A stretch of 17,910 nucleotides of DNA from Ureaplasma sp. (lineage in GTDB: Bacteria > Bacillota_I > Bacilli_A > Mycoplasmatales > Mycoplasmoidaceae): assembly GCA_020024775.1 (NCBI GenBank), contig JAHHTF010000015.1, forward strand, positions 1 through 17,910, read 5' to 3'. Each line of letters begins with the position of its first letter. Within the stretch, counting starts at the first letter, position 1. A program made the translations under genes and the position numbers. This document shows, in pieces, positions 15,270 through 17,910 of the stretch. The notes under the pieces are model-generated. The model had not been told where the DNA came from and did no database searches. It saw nothing but the letters and a program-made list of their open reading frames with translations.

Positions 15270-17765
15270 ATGAAAAAAAGCAAAATTATATTACCAATTA
15301 TATTTTCATTATTTACTACTATAGCAATTAGTGTCCCACTAGTTTCTTGTGGTACTACTCAACCATCAGATCCAATTGAAGAACCACAAGTAGATAATGG
15401 TAATGAACCAGAAGATACAACATCTGGAGAATTACAAAGAGCTTTACCTACATCGATTAATGAAGGTGTGATAAAAAACTTGGTTTTACAAATGTGACCT
15501 AATTTCTTTAGTACTTCAGGTGCATCTGCTAAGATGTTAATTGATAAAAACCATTTACAATTTAAAGAAAAAATCACGGCTAACTTTAGTAAGGTATTTT
15601 CTAATTATCCACCTGAACTTAAAAATATTATTGAATATCAAAAGTACGAATTAGTAACTGATTTAAGTAAGGATAATATTGTAACCATAGAATTTAAGAA
15701 TATTCCTGTTTATAATGCAGATGGAGTTTTATTAAATGATGGTAGTTTAGTTGAAAAACTATCTGGGTTTAAATATTATGAACCTTTACCTATTCCACCA
15801 CCTATTGATGGCCACCCAAGGCTAATGATAGGTTCTAAACAATTAAATGAAATTAATCAAATCATTACAAGTACATTCCAAACAGCACATACTTATAAAG
15901 AGATTGGTAGACTTGGACCAACACTAGTTAAGAATTTAAATGCTAGTAATGTTGCACAACAAAAATCAATTAAATTCAAGGATGCTTGATTTGAAGAAGA
16001 TTATAGTCCTGTCAATAATTACAAAAAATTTAAAGCATCGATTCTAACCCAATTACCAGGTAACAATTGATTAGGGATTGACCCATCTGGAGATGGGATG
16101 GGTTATAGTGTAAAAGATGGTTTTACATTAATTACTCCACCATTTGCAAGTAGCATTAGTAATAGTAATATGTTAGCACCAGACCCTAATTATGCTCATA
16201 TTACTGAAATGCCACAAACATTAGAACAACTAAGAAATACTGACCCAAGATCACTTACAGAACTTAAGATCTATGATTCAAGAAAATATCCTATTGTAAC
16301 ACAACTGAAAGACCAAGGAAAAGAAGGTATTTGTTGATCATATGCAACAATGGCAGCTTCTGAAACATCAATTCTAAAAGATGGTAATGATGTTGCTAGT
16401 GACTATAATGTAAATAACCTTAATTTAGATCCACAAAACTTTGACTATGATACATCAGTTTACAAACCAAATGCAGACCCATTAAATAATAATCCAGGTG
16501 ATAATCATGAAATCAAAACAGTGGGTAGTGGTTATTTGTGTACATCTGCTGTAATTGGATTACAAAGATGAATGGGACCATCAATTAAGTCTAGTGCTGA
16601 ATCATATGCTTTCTTACCCCAAGTAGCTAATCTAGAATCTTTTGAAAATGTTTTTAATCCAACTACAGAACAAATCAAAATGTTAGTTGCTAAATATGGT
16701 GCTTGTTCAATAGCATTCCATTCTTTTAAGAATATGACTAAGTATCAAAACATCTATAGTCCTAAACCTCCAATCAATCACTCTGTTACAGTAGTGGGTT
16801 GAAACGATACAATACCTGTTAAAGATTTCTGACCTTCGCAACCATCTAGACCAGGTGGGTTTATTGTTAAAAACTCATGAGGCCCACAAGCCCACAAAGG
16901 AACAGGATACTTCATTTTATCTTATGACTCGTTCATCCAATCAGCATCTGCTGTTAAATATTCTAAGTTCAATGAATACAATAACAACTACTACTATGAT
17001 TCATTCATTGATGAAGTAGCAGGGGGATATGGTGAAAAGGCTGCTAATATTTATTCTGCTAAAAAAGCAAGTAAGAATACAACTGAATTACTAAAAGCAG
17101 TTAATGTTATTTCTAATGATAGTGATATGGCTGTAGGTATTAAAATATACAGAAATCCAACATTAGATAATCCAGAATCTGGAACATTAGAATATATGGG
17201 TAGTGATTATTTTAGAACATTAGGATCACACACCATTAAATTAGATAATCCAATTCAATTGTATCCTGGGGATACTTTTAGTATTGTGATTACACCTAAG
17301 GATGGTTCATTATGTGTTTCTAATGGTGAAACATCAACTAATGATTTATCTTACGGTTGTTTCCTTGGTAGATGAGAAAACATTAGACAAACAAGAAAAA
17401 AGGTAGTAAGAATTAAAGCATTTACTCAATCATCTCAAAACAATACATATTCTTTATCTAAATCTAATTTGATTCAAGATGCTGATATTGATTTAAAAAT
17501 AATTAATGATAAATTAGTTCCAACAGTTAGTTTAAATAATCAACAACTAATTAGAGATATAGATTATTCATTACAATATAATCATCAAACTAAAATGATG
17601 AAAGTTATTGGATTAAATGATTATCATGGAGCTAAAGAAGTTAAATTCGATTTAAGTCCTAGAATTCAATCAACTTCAGCTTCATCTTGAACTATTAATG
17701 AAACAATGAACTCTATTAAGTTAGCAGGTCAATATCTAGCTAAATTTAATAGAAACAATTCATAG
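15270..17765 (+). CDS. Papain-like (C1A) cysteine protease lipoprotein with novel N-terminal domain
   Basis: An 831-residue lipoprotein: MKKSKIILPIIFSLFTTIAI with lipobox LVSC, Cys27. Residues about 50-290 have no counterpart in the first protease and no family that I recognise. The papain core follows: KDQGKEGICWSYA with Cys355, NHSVTVVGW with His504 and FIVKNSWG with Asn535. Its pre-core segment TLEQLRNTDPRSLTELKIYDSRKY is close to that of the first protease (TLEQLRQADP…YDSRDY). The lectin-like part (about 550-730) matches too, but the Ig-like repeats and C-terminal helix are absent, so lipid replaces the helix as anchor. An ancestral duplication with domain exchange at both ends is inferred. 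Its activity on host immunoglobulin, as in CysP, is possible but unproven. Confidence 0.9.
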
Positions 17766-17770
17766 TATAT

Positions 17771-17813
17771 AAAACATCTGATAAGTACAAATAACTTGTT
17801 AGATGTTTTTTAT
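17771..17813 (+). terminator. Terminator of the second protease gene
   Basis: A 16-bp stem with two G-U pairs (17771-17786 with 17794-17809), a 7-nt loop and a T-run, starting 5 bp after the stop. Confidence 0.85.
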
Positions 17814-17874
17814 TTGAGTTTAATGGCTTATTAGGGTTAAGAGATTTTGTATTATCGGGTAATTAGGAAATTTT

Positions 17875-17905
17875 GTGGGAACCGAAAAGAAGGGACCCAC
17901 TTTTT
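17875..17905 (+). other. Unassigned hairpin at the window edge
   Basis: GTGGG (17875-17879) pairs with CCCAC (17896-17900), followed by TTTTT. The purine-rich block between them and the locally higher GC stand out. It could be a terminator or the end of an unseen element to the right; the window ends too soon to tell. Confidence 0.25.
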
Positions 17906-17910
17906 CTATG

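Noticed and set aside
1..17910. CRISPR array, tRNA or rRNA genes, integron or phage structure
   Set aside because: No regularly spaced repeats, cloverleaf or rRNA segments were seen on either strand.

Overview
The window reads as a low-GC mycoplasma (Mollicutes) chromosome. Every long gene stays open only if TGA is read as tryptophan (translation table 4): mnmA, miaB, the ATPase and both papain-like proteases all carry in-frame TGA at conserved or otherwise sensible Trp positions. Lipoproteins with mycoplasma-type signals and a BspA-like leucine-rich-repeat surface protein fit this. I cannot name the species.

Positions 1-3250 hold the most unusual structure. A Panacea/SocA-type (DUF4065) antitoxin-like gene (87-530) is followed 2 bp later by a partner gene split in two. 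Between the halves lies a 2105-bp insertion (773-2877) bounded by perfect 25-bp terminal inverted repeats and a 6-bp target duplication (TATATT). Removing the insertion and one TATATT copy rejoins the halves in frame into one 182-residue protein. The insertion carries no transposase. It holds a convergent type II restriction-modification pair, an MvaI/BcnI-like endonuclease and a beta-class TSPPY (probably N4-cytosine) methyltransferase, plus a small ribbon-helix-helix-like gene broken by a nonsense codon. It looks like a transposase-less, transposon-shaped R-M cassette that landed in the presumed toxin gene of a toxin-antitoxin pair.

Positions 3255-9361 are mostly core genes on the minus strand: miaB and mnmA (tRNA modification, overlapping by 8 nt), then an AAA_14/DUF4143 ATPase followed by an unknown 206-residue protein, then rpmF, a 62-residue membrane protein and rpsO. 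A plus-strand four-helix membrane protein (5898-6503) is divergent from miaB. The ATPase promoter overlaps two GTTAAGT-type palindromes, and a possible ~55-nt plus-strand RNA lies between the ATPase and rpsO genes.

Positions 9603-17765 form a plus-strand surface-protein island. A 948-residue papain-like (C1A) protease with two Ig-like repeats and a C-terminal anchor comes first, then a relic of an IS256-type transposase. A 666-residue LRR lipoprotein built from two homologous ~300-residue modules follows, and last is an 831-residue lipoprotein protease with the same papain core. Each coding sequence is followed by its own hairpin terminator. The proteases resemble the mycoplasma CysP class, some of which cut host immunoglobulin G, so this island probably acts at the host interface.
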